From assembly GCA_000761475.1 (NCBI GenBank), contig JQNW01000004.1, forward strand, positions 186,001 through 250,000: 64,000 bases of DNA. Direction: 5' to 3'. The translations under genes and the position numbers were made by a program. A model generated the notes under the pieces. It was given only the letters and a program-made list of their open reading frames with translations. It had not been told where the DNA came from and did no database searches. This document shows, piece after piece, positions 32,314-42,466 of the stretch; position 1 is the stretch's first letter, and the number at the start of each line of letters is the position of its first letter. The stretch is from Chromohalobacter israelensis. GTDB lineage: Bacteria; Pseudomonadota; Gammaproteobacteria; Pseudomonadales; Halomonadaceae.

Positions 32314-33759
32314 TTATGCCGGCCCGATCAGGTGCTTGACTTCCAGATAAGCGGACAGCCCCCAGGGACCGAGCTCGCGGCCGATGCCGCTGCGCCCGAA
32401 GCCGCCCCAGCTGGCCTCGGGCATGACGATCTGCTCGCTGTTGTACCAGATGTTGCCGGCGCGCAATGCACGGCCGACCCGCTGGGCGCGTTGCGGATCG
32501 CCGCTGATGACCGTGGCGGCCAGGCCGAACTCGTTGTCGTTGGCCAGGGCGATGGCATCGTCATCGGAGGCGACACTGCGTGCGCACAGCACCGGCCCGA
32601 AGATCTCCTCGCACCACAGGCGGCTGTCGGTGGGCACGTCGCGATACAGCGTCGGAGCGATGAAATAGCCCTGCGACGGCAACTGGCGATGGCGGGCGTC
32701 GCGCACCGCATCCAGCCCCTCGCGCTCGGCGACGGCCAGGTAGTCGCGGACTCGATCGCGCTGACGCTGGCTGGTCATCGGTCCCATGTCGGTGTTCTCG
32801 CCCAGCGGATCGCCCAGGCGTATGGCGTCGATGCGCGTGGCCAGTGCCTCGTACAGCGCCTCGGCCAGGGTCTCGTGCACGATCAGCCGCGAGGTCGCCG
32901 AGCAAATCTGCCCGCTGTTGAAATAGATGCCGGCCATGACCCAGTCGGCGGCCTGTTCGACCTCGGCATCCTCGAGTACCAGGATCGGCGACTTGCCGCC
33001 GAGTTCCAGCGACACGCCGCGGCTCCCCTCGGCGGCGGCCTGCATGACGCGCTCGCCCACGGCGTTGCTGCCGGTGAACGACAGCTTGTCGATGCCGCGA
33101 TGATGCGTCAGCGGTATGCCGATGCCGTCGCCATCGCCATGCAGCAGGTTGAGCACGCCCGGCGGCAAGGCGATCTCCAGGGCGATCTCGGCGAGGGCCT
33201 GTTCCGGCAGCGGCGTGACCTCGGAGGGCTTGAAGACCACCGTGCAGCCCGCCGCCAGGGCCGGCGCGATCTTCCAGGCGCTGGTCACCAGCGGGAAGTT
33301 CCACGGCGTGATCAGGCCGATCACCCCGGCGGGATCTTCGTAGCAGTGGGCGTCGACGCCCTCGATGTCGTGGGTGATGCGGCGTCCCTGACGCGCTTCC
33401 AGGTCGCCGGCCTGACGTGCGTAGTAGCGATAGCAGGCGATGGCGTCGTCGAGATCGATGCCGGCCTCGGCGAGCGCCTTGCCGTTGTTGGTCGCGGACA
33501 GCTCCATCAGGGCTTCGCGGCGGGCCGTCAGGGCGTCGGCCAGCGCATTCAGATAGGCGCCGCGACGTTCGCCGCCCAGGGCATGCCATCCGGGCAGCGC
33601 ACGGCGTGCCGCCTCGACGGCCGCCTCGACGTCGCGGGCATCGCCGGCCGTGACCTCGGCGATCTGGCGCTCATGATACGGGTCCATCACCGCCAGGCGT
33701 CGAGTGCCGTGACTCGCGACCCAGCGGTTATCGATGAATTGGTGGTCGAGTGCTTGCAT
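32314..33759 (-). CDS. Aminoaldehyde dehydrogenase (BADH/ALDH10-like)
   Basis: 481 residues, NAD(P)-dependent aldehyde dehydrogenase. Catalytic residues are visible: Asn154 (TPWNFP), Glu252 (SLELGGK) and Cys286 (NSGQICSATS). The cofactor and C-terminal blocks (TPWNFPL, NSGQICSATSRLIVHE, GRSGIGRELGPWGL) resemble the betaine/aminoaldehyde dehydrogenase branch. In this operon the likely substrate is 4-guanidinobutanal formed by the decarboxylase at 36701-38338, giving 4-guanidinobutanoate; betaine aldehyde or 4-aminobutanal are alternatives. It is the last gene of the operon, 10 bp after the MBL hydrolase. GGAG precedes the ATG at 33759. Confidence 0.85.
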   Translation of the reverse strand: MQALDHQFIDNRWVASHGTRRLAVMDPYHERQIAEVTAGDARDVEAAVEAARRALPGWHALGGERRGAYLNALADALTARREALMELSATNNGKALAEAGIDLDDAIACYRYYARQAGDLEARQGRRITHDIEGVDAHCYEDPAGVIGLITPWNFPLVTSAWKIAPALAAGCTVVFKPSEVTPLPEQALAEIALEIALPPGVLNLLHGDGDGIGIPLTHHRGIDKLSFTGSNAVGERVMQAAAEGSRGVSLELGGKSPILVLEDAEVEQAADWVMAGIYFNSGQICSATSRLIVHETLAEALYEALATRIDAIRLGDPLGENTDMGPMTSQRQRDRVRDYLAVAEREGLDAVRDARHRQLPSQGYFIAPTLYRDVPTDSRLWCEEIFGPVLCARSVASDDDAIALANDNEFGLAATVISGDPQRAQRVGRALRAGNIWYNSEQIVMPEASWGGFGRSGIGRELGPWGLSAYLEVKHLIGPA

Positions 33760-33769
33760 GTTGGCTCCT

Positions 33770-34513
33770 TCAGAGGGCGTGGTCGCGCAGCCAGTCATCG
33801 ATCATGGCGTGCAGGCGTGCCCCGGAAAAACTGGGAAAATGACCGCCGTGAACGACGCGCGCGGGCAACTCGCGCAGACGGCGCATGCTGGCGGCGTAAT
33901 CGCGGGCGTTACTGTGATAGACATCCTCGATCAGTGGCCCGTCATAGATGAGATCGCCCGAGATCAGGATACCGCTGGCGGCCTCCCAGAGCGCGATGCC
34001 GCCGGGGGAGTGCCCCGGTGTATGGATGACCTCGAAACGGCGGTCGCCGAGGTCGATGATCTCGCCGTCCTCGAGCGTGGCGATACGCGTCGGCGGGGCG
34101 ATACGGTAGCGGTGATGCTCGAAGGGGGCCGGCGGCAGGGCATCGAACATGGCGTCGTCGAGAAAGGCGTCGGCCAGGGTGCGCGCGTTGTCCGGATCGG
34201 CCAGGATATCGGCCTCGGCGGCGTGCACATGGCAGCAGTCGAACTCGTGCGCGCTACCGATATGATCGAAGTGGGTGTGGCTCGCCACCGCGATCAGGTC
34301 GCGTTCGCTGAGCAGCGGGACCTGCCGGCGCAGCGGCACGGCACCCAGCCCGAAGTCCACCAGCAAGTCTCTCTCGCGGCCCCGCACGTGCCAGATATTG
34401 CAGCGGTAGAACGGCTTGATGGCGGGCTCGTCGATCCGCGTGATCCCGTCATCGAGCGAGGTGGTGCGATACCAGCTCGCGGCATCGCCTCGAGGAAGCG
34501 AGAAACGGCTCAT
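33770..34513 (-). CDS. Metallo-beta-lactamase-fold hydrolase
   Basis: 247 residues. Zinc motifs are intact: SHTHFDHIGS (HxHxDH), HTPGHSPG, SGDLIYDG and a late GGHFPSF. The substrate is unknown; the family includes thioesterases, lactonases and amide hydrolases. The ATG at 34513 overlaps the stop of the amidase gene (ATGA), so it is probably translated with it and part of the guanidino pathway or its detoxification. Confidence 0.8.
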   Translation of the reverse strand: MSRFSLPRGDAASWYRTTSLDDGITRIDEPAIKPFYRCNIWHVRGRERDLLVDFGLGAVPLRRQVPLLSERDLIAVASHTHFDHIGSAHEFDCCHVHAAEADILADPDNARTLADAFLDDAMFDALPPAPFEHHRYRIAPPTRIATLEDGEIIDLGDRRFEVIHTPGHSPGGIALWEAASGILISGDLIYDGPLIEDVYHSNARDYAASMRRLRELPARVVHGGHFPSFSGARLHAMIDDWLRDHAL

Positions 34514-35292
34514 GCGATTGTCTCCGGCATCGGCCTGAGGTCCTGGAGGTAGTCCTGATGGGCTCGGCTTGCGTCGATGCGGCTCAGGTCGATGTCGACC
34601 ACCAGGCTGCCCGCCGCGTCACCGAGGCGCCCCAGAACCTCGCCATCCGGTCCCGCTATCAGGCTGTTGCCGCAATAATGCAGTTCGGCTTCCTCGCCGG
34701 CCCGGTTGATGCAGGCGACGAAGCACTGGTTGTCGAGGGCCCGGGCCCGGATCTGCAGCACCTGGCGCTCGGCATTGGGCACCATGTTGGCGGTGGGCGA
34801 GAGGATGACCTGAGCCCCTTGAGTGGCGAGCGCCCTGGCCACCTCGGGAAACTCGTTGTCATAGCAGATCATCAGGCCGAGGCGGCCGAGGCGCGTATCC
34901 ACCACGCAGCAGTCCTCGCCGGCGGCGAAGAAGGCATGTTCGCGATCCCACAGCTGGCGCTTGTGGTAGGTGGCGATACGCTCGCCCCGGTCGTCGATCA
35001 GCACGGCGGAATTGGTCAGGCGCCCGTCGGCTTGCCGCTCGGCCAGGCCGAAGAGCAGGAACAGTTCGTGCTCGGCGGCGAGCTCGGCGGCCCGCTGGGC
35101 GATCGGGCCGCCCACCGGCTCGGCGAGTTCCTCCAGTCGCTCGAAGATGTTGTAGCCGCTCAGGGCGAGCTCGGGGAGGACCAGCAGGTCCGCACCGGCC
35201 GCCACCGCCTGCTGGCACTGGCGCGCAAGAGACGCCAGGTTGGCGGCCACGTCGCCGCACATGGGGTCGGTCTGCGCCAGCATCAGTCTCAT
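34510..35292 (-). CDS. DavA-like carbon-nitrogen hydrolase (omega-amidase type)
   Basis: 260 residues of the nitrilase superfamily with the Glu-Lys-Cys triad: Glu41 (LPELALSGYN), Lys111 (YHKRQLW), Cys143 (MICYDNEFPE). The blocks around Cys143 and SPTANM / RARALDNQCF / YCGNS closely resemble Pseudomonas 5-aminopentanamidase (DavA). Next to a guanidinobutyrase, 4-guanidinobutyramide (from the arginine 2-monooxygenase route) is a reasonable substrate; this is inference. The ATG at 35292 was chosen since AGGAGA lies nine bases upstream; an in-frame GTG at 35301 abuts the ribosome site. Confidence 0.82.
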   Translation of the reverse strand: MRLMLAQTDPMCGDVAANLASLARQCQQAVAAGADLLVLPELALSGYNIFERLEELAEPVGGPIAQRAAELAAEHELFLLFGLAERQADGRLTNSAVLIDDRGERIATYHKRQLWDREHAFFAAGEDCCVVDTRLGRLGLMICYDNEFPEVARALATQGAQVILSPTANMVPNAERQVLQIRARALDNQCFVACINRAGEEAELHYCGNSLIAGPDGEVLGRLGDAAGSLVVDIDLSRIDASRAHQDYLQDLRPMPETIA

Positions 35293-35297
35293 CGGTG

Positions 35298-36632
35298 TCA
35301 CTCTCCTGCGGTCTGTGAAGCGTTGGCGCGGGACTTGGTCAACAGCATGGCGCCGAGCCAGTAGAGGCCGCCGGTGATGATGAAGACCGGCAGCGAGGCG
35401 CCGAAGGCCAGCGGCGCGACCAGCGACCAGTAGGCGGCCAGCCCGGCGCCGATCACGTAGGCACCGATGGCCACCGGCGCGGTGGGGCGTCCCAGCTGGT
35501 GACGCGCCTTGAGCAGTTCGGGGCTGTAACCCTCGCGACCGACCAGGTAGTAATCGACGATGATCACCGAGAAGGCCGGGATGAACAGCGCGCCTATCAA
35601 TAGCAGAAAGTTCTGGAACTGGTCCAGGATGCCGGGAATCAGGGCGCCGAAGACGGTCACGATCCCGATGATCAGCGCCGGCTTCCAGAAGGCCATGCCG
35701 GGCGACACGTTCATGCAGGACAGGGTGGCGCTGTAGACGGCCATGACATTGGTGGTCATCACGGAGAAGAAGATGACCAGGGCCGCGGGCAGGCCGAAGC
35801 CGAAACCGGAGAGCAGCCGGGTCGGGTCGTAGGTCTGCTCCATGCCGTTCATGACCGACAGCCCGGAAACGGCGGCACCCAGGCCCATGGCGATCATGGC
35901 GGCCATCACGTAGCCAAGGTAGGTGCCCCAGACGGCGATGGCGCCGCTCTTGCAGTTGCGATTGTAATCCGCCGAGGACGAGATCCAGGAGAAGGCGGTG
36001 GCGATGACGATGTCGAAGGCGATGCCCAAGGTGATGCCGTTACGCGCCTCGACCGGCATGTCCAGCAGGGTCGAGACATCGTAGTGGAGGTTCAACTGGT
36101 AGAGCACCACGGCGGCCAGCGCCACCATGGCCATCGCCGCCCAGCGTTCGACCCGCTCGATGCCCAGGTGGCCACGCAGCACGATGAGGACCACCACGGT
36201 CTCGCAGAGGATGGTCATCAAGGGCAGGTTGGAGTAGCCGGTGGTCGCCTGGATGGCGTAGTCGAGACTCATGCCGGCGAGCAGGGCCTGGATCCAGCTC
36301 CAGGCGATCAGTACCCCCATGTTGACCAGCGAGATCAGCCGGCTGCCGAGCGGGCCGTACGCGCGCCGGGTCAACGCCATGGAGGGCAGGCCGGTGCGCT
36401 GGCCCATCAGCCCGACCAGCAGGAGCGGAATGGCGCCGATCAACGAGCCGATCAGCACGCTGCCCATGGCGGTCGTGAAGGGCAGATCGGGCACCAGGAG
36501 CATGCCGGTGAGGATGGTGGTGACCACGACGTTGGCGCCGAGCCACAGGGCGACAGTGCCGAACGCCCCGAGGCTCTTGTGCTGGTGGTCGTCGAGGGTG
36601 TCCTGACCGAGCAGACGATGGAAGAAAGCCAT
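35298..36632 (-). CDS. NCS1-family permease (CodB-like)
   Basis: 444 residues with about twelve membrane helices. The N-terminal LGAFGTVALWLGANV segment, GLMGQRTGLPSMALTRRAYG and ISSSADYNRN are typical of the nucleobase:cation symporter-1 family (cytosine, allantoin, hydantoin transporters). The substrate cannot be read from sequence; in this operon a guanidino or urea-like compound is plausible. It ends 5 bp before the amidase start and begins 68 bp after the decarboxylase stop. Confidence 0.85.
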   Translation of the reverse strand: MAFFHRLLGQDTLDDHQHKSLGAFGTVALWLGANVVVTTILTGMLLVPDLPFTTAMGSVLIGSLIGAIPLLLVGLMGQRTGLPSMALTRRAYGPLGSRLISLVNMGVLIAWSWIQALLAGMSLDYAIQATTGYSNLPLMTILCETVVVLIVLRGHLGIERVERWAAMAMVALAAVVLYQLNLHYDVSTLLDMPVEARNGITLGIAFDIVIATAFSWISSSADYNRNCKSGAIAVWGTYLGYVMAAMIAMGLGAAVSGLSVMNGMEQTYDPTRLLSGFGFGLPAALVIFFSVMTTNVMAVYSATLSCMNVSPGMAFWKPALIIGIVTVFGALIPGILDQFQNFLLLIGALFIPAFSVIIVDYYLVGREGYSPELLKARHQLGRPTAPVAIGAYVIGAGLAAYWSLVAPLAFGASLPVFIITGGLYWLGAMLLTKSRANASQTAGE

Positions 36633-36700
36633 GGTGTTGTCCTTGTAGTGTTTTGGAAAACCGTTGTTTCCGAGACGGCTCTCGGGACGCGGTTGGCGTC

Positions 36701-38338
36701 TCAGTCGAGTGCCGCCTGCCAGCGTTCGGCGTCGATCTCGATCAACGTCGGCGAGGTGCGCGAGACCTTGCTGAGCGCGAGGTCGAGCGCGGCGGGGGAT
36801 TCGACCCGATGCGAGGCGAGGCCGAACCCGTCGGCCAGGCACTGGAAGTCGGGCGGCGTGGGGTCGACGCCGACGCGAGCGACGCCATGCGCATCCATGT
36901 AGCGGCGGATTTCCTCATAGCCGCTGTTGTTCCAGAGCACCACGACGACCGGCAGGCCTTCGTCGACGGCCGTGGCCAGCTCGCTCAGGGTGAACATCGC
37001 GCCGCCGTCGCCGACCAGAGCCACGACCGGCGTGCCGGGAGCGGCGAGCTGGGCGCCCAGCGCCGCCGGCAAGCCGTACCCCAGGGTTCCGTAACCGGTC
37101 GAGGCGTTGAAGTAACGCCGCGGCGCCGCGCGCTCGACGAGGTGATTGCCGGCATAGACCGGCGCCGTGGAGTCGCCGACGAGAATGGCCTCCGGCAGTG
37201 CCTTGTCGAGGGCCGTGTAAAGCGGCACGAAAGGTGCCATGTCCGGGCGTTGCGGCAGGGCCAGCGCCTCGTGCACGGCGCGCACGCGGGCCGCCCCCTG
37301 GCGCGCGAGCGGCGAGGGGAAATGCGCCGCCAGTGCCTCCAGCGCGGCCTGGGCGTCGCTGACCAGCCCCAGGGCCGTCGCCTGGTTGCGCACCAGTTGC
37401 TCGGCCTCCAGGTCGATGCGGATGACGCGACCGGTCAAGGTGAAGCCGTCGTCGAACACCACGTCGTAATCGGTTTCGCCGAGCTCCGTGCCCACGGCGA
37501 GGATGACGTCGGCATCGCGTGCCAGGGCGCGTACCTCGGGCCAGGTGGCGTTGGCGCCGAGGTCGAGGGGATGCCCGCGCCCGAGCACGCCCTTGGCATT
37601 GATCGTGGTCACGGTCGGTGCGTCGAGATGCTCGACCAGGGTGCGTGCCGCTTTTGATGCCTCCGCGCAGCCCCCGCCCAGCAGCACCAGCGGCGCCTGC
37701 GCCTGGCGCAGCCATTCGGCCGCCAGGACGATGCCTTCAGGATGCGCGCCGGCACGGTACAGTCGTGTCGGCGAGGCGGTGTCGGGGAGGTCGATGGGGG
37801 CCTCGAAGAGATCGATGGGAATCTCGATGTGCACCGGCCCGGGGCGCGCCGACTGGAACACCGCGAAGGCGCGGGCGAGCACCTCCGGCAAGGCGCTCGG
37901 GTCGAGCAGGGTGTGGCTGAAACGGCTGACGCCCGCCAGCACGTTCTGCTGGCTGGGCAGCTCGTGCAGGCGACCCTGGCCGCGTCCCAGGGTGTCGCGA
38001 CGATTGACGCTGGAAATCACCAGCATGGGCACCGAGTCGGCGAGCGCCTGGCCCATGGCGGTGGCGATGTTGGTCATGCCCGGGCCGGTGATGATGAAAC
38101 ACACCCCGGGCTTGCCGCTGGCGCGGGCGTAGCCGTCCGCCATGAAGCCCGCGCCCTGCTCGTGGCGCGGGGTGACATGACGCAGGCCGCCTGTCTCCAG
38201 GCCGCGATAGAGCGGCACGGTATGCACGCCGGGGATCCCGAAGACGGTGTCCACGGCGTAGCGGTCACGCAGCAGCCGGACCAGGGCCTCGGCGCAGCTG
38301 ATCTGGGGGGAGGACGAGGCGGATGTCTCGTGTGTCAT
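36701..38338 (-). CDS. ThDP-dependent decarboxylase, probable 5-guanidino-2-oxopentanoate decarboxylase (AruI-like)
   Basis: 545 residues with the three domains of acetolactate-synthase-type ThDP enzymes: an N-terminal PYR domain with the catalytic Glu in RHEQGAGFMADGYAR, a central domain, and a C-terminal PP domain with the ThDP motif GDGGAMFTLSEL...NN. It resembles AruI, the 2-ketoarginine decarboxylase of the arginine transaminase pathway, which yields 4-guanidinobutanal and CO2. Neighbouring guanidinobutyrase and aminoaldehyde dehydrogenase genes support this. An AruH-type arginine:pyruvate transaminase is not in the window. Other 2-oxoacid decarboxylase or acetolactate-synthase-like roles cannot be excluded. 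Confidence 0.72.
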   Translation of the reverse strand: MTHETSASSSPQISCAEALVRLLRDRYAVDTVFGIPGVHTVPLYRGLETGGLRHVTPRHEQGAGFMADGYARASGKPGVCFIITGPGMTNIATAMGQALADSVPMLVISSVNRRDTLGRGQGRLHELPSQQNVLAGVSRFSHTLLDPSALPEVLARAFAVFQSARPGPVHIEIPIDLFEAPIDLPDTASPTRLYRAGAHPEGIVLAAEWLRQAQAPLVLLGGGCAEASKAARTLVEHLDAPTVTTINAKGVLGRGHPLDLGANATWPEVRALARDADVILAVGTELGETDYDVVFDDGFTLTGRVIRIDLEAEQLVRNQATALGLVSDAQAALEALAAHFPSPLARQGAARVRAVHEALALPQRPDMAPFVPLYTALDKALPEAILVGDSTAPVYAGNHLVERAAPRRYFNASTGYGTLGYGLPAALGAQLAAPGTPVVALVGDGGAMFTLSELATAVDEGLPVVVVLWNNSGYEEIRRYMDAHGVARVGVDPTPPDFQCLADGFGLASHRVESPAALDLALSKVSRTSPTLIEIDAERWQAALD

Positions 38339-38348
38339 GGAGCGCTCC

Positions 38349-39740
38349 TTACGCGACCAGCCAGTGGCCCATCACGACGATGATCGGCAGGGTGATGGCG
38401 GTGCGCAGCAAGAAGATGACCACCAGCTCCCAGAGCTTGAGCGGGATCTTGGACTTGAGCAGCAAGGCGCCGATTTCCGACATGTAGATCAACTGCGTCA
38501 GCGACAGGCAGGCGATCACGAAGCGGGTCAGTTCACTCTCGATGTCGCTGGCCAATACGGCGGGCAGGAACATGTCGGCGAAGCCCACCAGGGTCGCCGG
38601 GGCGGCCGCGGCGGCCTCGGGGATTCGCATCCACTCGAGCACCGGCACCATGGGATAGGACAGCCAGGTGAACAGCGGCGTGAACTCGGCCAGGATCAGG
38701 GCCACGGTCCCGATGGCGATGACCAGGGGCAGCAGGCCGAAGAAGATGTCGGCCACGTTCAGCAGGGCGTGCCGCACCAGCTGGCGCGGGCCGGGGGCCT
38801 GGTCGGCCCGTGAGACGGCCATGCCCAGGCTGTAGCGGAACAGGCCCTGCGAGCCGCTGTGTTCCTCGACGAGGCGGCAGCCCACCGGCTCGTAGTAGGT
38901 GTTCGGCTTGCGCGACAGCGGCGGCAGGCGCGGCACGATCACGGCAGCCACCAGGCCCGCGACCACGACGGTGAGGTAGAACGGGATGAAGAGGTGGTTG
39001 ATGCCGATGAAGCTGGTCACCAGCAGCGCGAAGGCAATCGAGACGATGGAGAAGTTCGTCGCGATGACCGAGGCTTCGCGGCGGTTGTAGAAGCCGCGTT
39101 CGTATTGCTGGGTGGTGATCAGTACCCCCACCGTGCCGGAGCCCATCCACGAGGCGGTGGCGTCGATGGCGCTGCGGCCGGGGAGCCCGAAGATCTTGCG
39201 AAACGGCACCCGTACCAGGCTGCCGATGAACTCCATGAAGCCGAAGTCGACCAGAAACGGCAGCAGGATGGCGGCGAAGAAGAAGAACGTCAGCAGCACC
39301 GGGGCCAGGTCGTTGAGCATGACGCCGCCGGTGAAGGAGGCGGTCACGAACTCGGGGCCGACCTGAAAGTAGGTCATCAGCGCGAACAGCGCCCCCAGCG
39401 CGCGCATCACGGTCCATAACGGCGCCACGTCGAACAGCTCGTTGAGGGCGCCCTCGCGGGACCAGCCCGGCTTGGCGGCCTTGACGTAGAACGTCAGCAG
39501 GACAGAGAGACAGAGCACCAGCGTGGCGATGGCGGGCAGGGCATCGCCGAGCCAGGCCTGGAGCCCGTCGGCGAGCATGCCCATGCCGATATTGATGGTA
39601 TCGCCCGTCGAGAAAGGCACCAGGAACATGCCGACGCCGATCAGCGAGGGAATCAGGAATTTCAGCAGCCCGCGCGGGGTCAGCCGTGTGTTATCGGGAT
39701 CGCCGCCGCCAGTGGCGGTGGAATCGAGGGATGCAGACAT
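38349..39740 (-). CDS. YjiH-family membrane protein (nucleoside-recognition/gate domain)
   Basis: 463 residues with roughly ten hydrophobic helices. The layout (LLKFLIPSLIGVGMFLVPF near the N-terminus and a later SWMGSGTVGVLITTQQYERG stretch) is that of the YjiH family with Gate domains. Family members are uncharacterised transporters often beside amino-acid or guanidino catabolic genes. It lies between the ureohydrolase (49 bp upstream) and the decarboxylase (10 bp downstream), so it is a candidate importer for the pathway. The ATG is at 39740. Confidence 0.75.
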   Translation of the reverse strand: MSASLDSTATGGGDPDNTRLTPRGLLKFLIPSLIGVGMFLVPFSTGDTINIGMGMLADGLQAWLGDALPAIATLVLCLSVLLTFYVKAAKPGWSREGALNELFDVAPLWTVMRALGALFALMTYFQVGPEFVTASFTGGVMLNDLAPVLLTFFFFAAILLPFLVDFGFMEFIGSLVRVPFRKIFGLPGRSAIDATASWMGSGTVGVLITTQQYERGFYNRREASVIATNFSIVSIAFALLVTSFIGINHLFIPFYLTVVVAGLVAAVIVPRLPPLSRKPNTYYEPVGCRLVEEHSGSQGLFRYSLGMAVSRADQAPGPRQLVRHALLNVADIFFGLLPLVIAIGTVALILAEFTPLFTWLSYPMVPVLEWMRIPEAAAAAPATLVGFADMFLPAVLASDIESELTRFVIACLSLTQLIYMSEIGALLLKSKIPLKLWELVVIFLLRTAITLPIIVVMGHWLVA

Positions 39741-39789
39741 AGGTGTCACCACTTGTTGTTGTATGGCCCCCGGTATCGGGGGCATGGGC

Positions 39790-40752
39790 TCAGCGGCGCT
39801 TGACGCCGGGCAGCACGCAGAGCATTTCGTAGAGCAGGGTGGCGCCCATCAGCGCGGTATTGCCGCTGGGGTCGTAGGGCGGCGCGACCTCGACCAGGTC
39901 GCCGCCGACCATGTTGAGGCCCTGGACGCCGCGCACGATCTCGAGCCCCTGCGGCATGGTCAGGCCGGCGGCCTCGACGGTGCCGGTGCCGGGCGCCACC
40001 GAAGGGTCGAGCCCGTCGATGTCGAAGGACACGTATACCGGGCCATCGCCCATCTGCTCGCGGACTTCGGCCATCAGGGGTTCCAGCGACTTGTGCCAGC
40101 ATTGCTCGGCGGTCACGACGCGGAAGCCCTGCTCGCGGCACCAGTCGAAGTCGTCGGCAGCGTAGCCGGTGCCCCGCAGGCCGATCTGCACCACGCGCTG
40201 GCTGTCCAGCAGGCCTTCTTCCTGGGCGCGACGGAACGGGCAGCCGTGGGCGACTTCCTCGCCGAACATGTGCTCGTTGACGTCGGCATGGGCGTCGATG
40301 TGGATCAGGCCGACGGGACCGTGCTTGCGGGCCATGGCGCGCAGGATCGGCCAGGTCAGGGTGTGGTCGCCGCCAAGGGTCAGAGGCACGGCGTCATGCG
40401 AGAGCAGCTCATGGTAGAAGTTCTCGATGATGCCGATGCTTTTCTTGAGGTCGAAGGTATTGATCGGAACATCGCCGATATCGGCGACCTGCAGGCTGTC
40501 GAACGGGGCTGCCCGGGTGGCCATGTTGTAGGGGCGCAGCATGCGCGATTCATCGCGAATCTGGCGCGGTCCGAGGCGGGTGCCGGGCCGGTTCGAGGTG
40601 CCGATGTCCATGGGGATGCCCACGAAGGCGGCGTCGAGTCCCTGGGCGCTTACCTGCGTCGGCAGGCGCATCATGCTGGCGGGACCGCCGAAGCGTGGCA
40701 TATCGTTGCCACCTAGCGGTTGGTTGAAGCGCGGGGTGTCGTGCTCGCTCAT
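39790..40752 (-). CDS. gbuA: Ureohydrolase, probable guanidinobutyrase (GbuA-like)
   Basis: 320 residues, the size of Pseudomonas GbuA. The binuclear manganese motifs of the arginase/agmatinase family are intact: GGDHT, DAHADVN and SFDIDGLDPS. The N-terminal IPMDIGTSNRPGTRLGPRQIR block fits the agmatinase/guanidinobutyrase branch. Likely reaction: 4-guanidinobutanoate to GABA plus urea; agmatinase or guanidinopropionase are alternatives. GGAG lies upstream of the ATG at 40752. First gene of the seven-gene operon behind the sigma-54 element. Confidence 0.82.
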   Translation of the reverse strand: MSEHDTPRFNQPLGGNDMPRFGGPASMMRLPTQVSAQGLDAAFVGIPMDIGTSNRPGTRLGPRQIRDESRMLRPYNMATRAAPFDSLQVADIGDVPINTFDLKKSIGIIENFYHELLSHDAVPLTLGGDHTLTWPILRAMARKHGPVGLIHIDAHADVNEHMFGEEVAHGCPFRRAQEEGLLDSQRVVQIGLRGTGYAADDFDWCREQGFRVVTAEQCWHKSLEPLMAEVREQMGDGPVYVSFDIDGLDPSVAPGTGTVEAAGLTMPQGLEIVRGVQGLNMVGGDLVEVAPPYDPSGNTALMGATLLYEMLCVLPGVKRR

Positions 40753-40813
40753 GCATTTCTCCTGGCAGTCAGCGCGGTTTTTGTGTGGCACTTGCCTGTA
40801 CTCCATCACGAAG

Positions 40814-40831
40814 TTGCACGAAACATGCCAA
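40814..40831 (-). promoter_or_regulatory. Sigma-54 (-24/-12) promoter of the guanidino operon
   Basis: On the minus strand TTGGCATGTTTCGTGCAA: the invariant GG (40829-40828) and GC (40817-40816) are exactly ten bases apart, with consensus C, A, G and A at flanking positions. Predicted start near 40804, about 50 nt before gbuA. A sigma-54 activator gene is divergent. Confidence 0.7.
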
Positions 40832-40903
40832 GTCTCGCCAACGGAAAATCAATGGGTTAGCACAAAAGGCGATGCAAAAATGTATTGTTATCGTGCTCCG
40901 GGT

Positions 40904-40937
40904 GATTCACTATTGAATTGCGATGCAATAGTGAATC
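40904..40937. promoter_or_regulatory. 12-bp perfect inverted repeat, probable activator enhancer site
   Basis: GATTCACTATTG (40904-40915) and CAATAGTGAATC (40926-40937), separated by 10 bp; half-site centres are 22 bp (two helical turns) apart. It is centred about 116 bp upstream of the predicted sigma-54 start and ends 10 bp before the activator ATG, so it could serve both activation of the operon and autorepression. Confidence 0.7.
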
Positions 40938-40947
40938 GAGAGACGAC

Positions 40948-42378
<1,431 letters not shown>

Positions 42379-42395
42379 CCAGCTGACCAACGCAA

Positions 42396-42419
42396 GACGC
42401 CTCCCCGGAGGGAGGCGTC
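42396..42419. terminator. Stem-loop between the activator gene and secF
   Basis: GACGCCTCCC (42396-42405) and GGGAGGCGTC (42410-42419) form a perfect 10-bp stem with a CGGA tetraloop. No T-run on either side, so termination may be weak or partly factor-dependent; it lies between convergent genes. Confidence 0.6.
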
Positions 42420-42466
42420 GTCTGCCCTGAAACGGCGGTGCAAGGCCGCCGCATGTCCGTAGTGGC

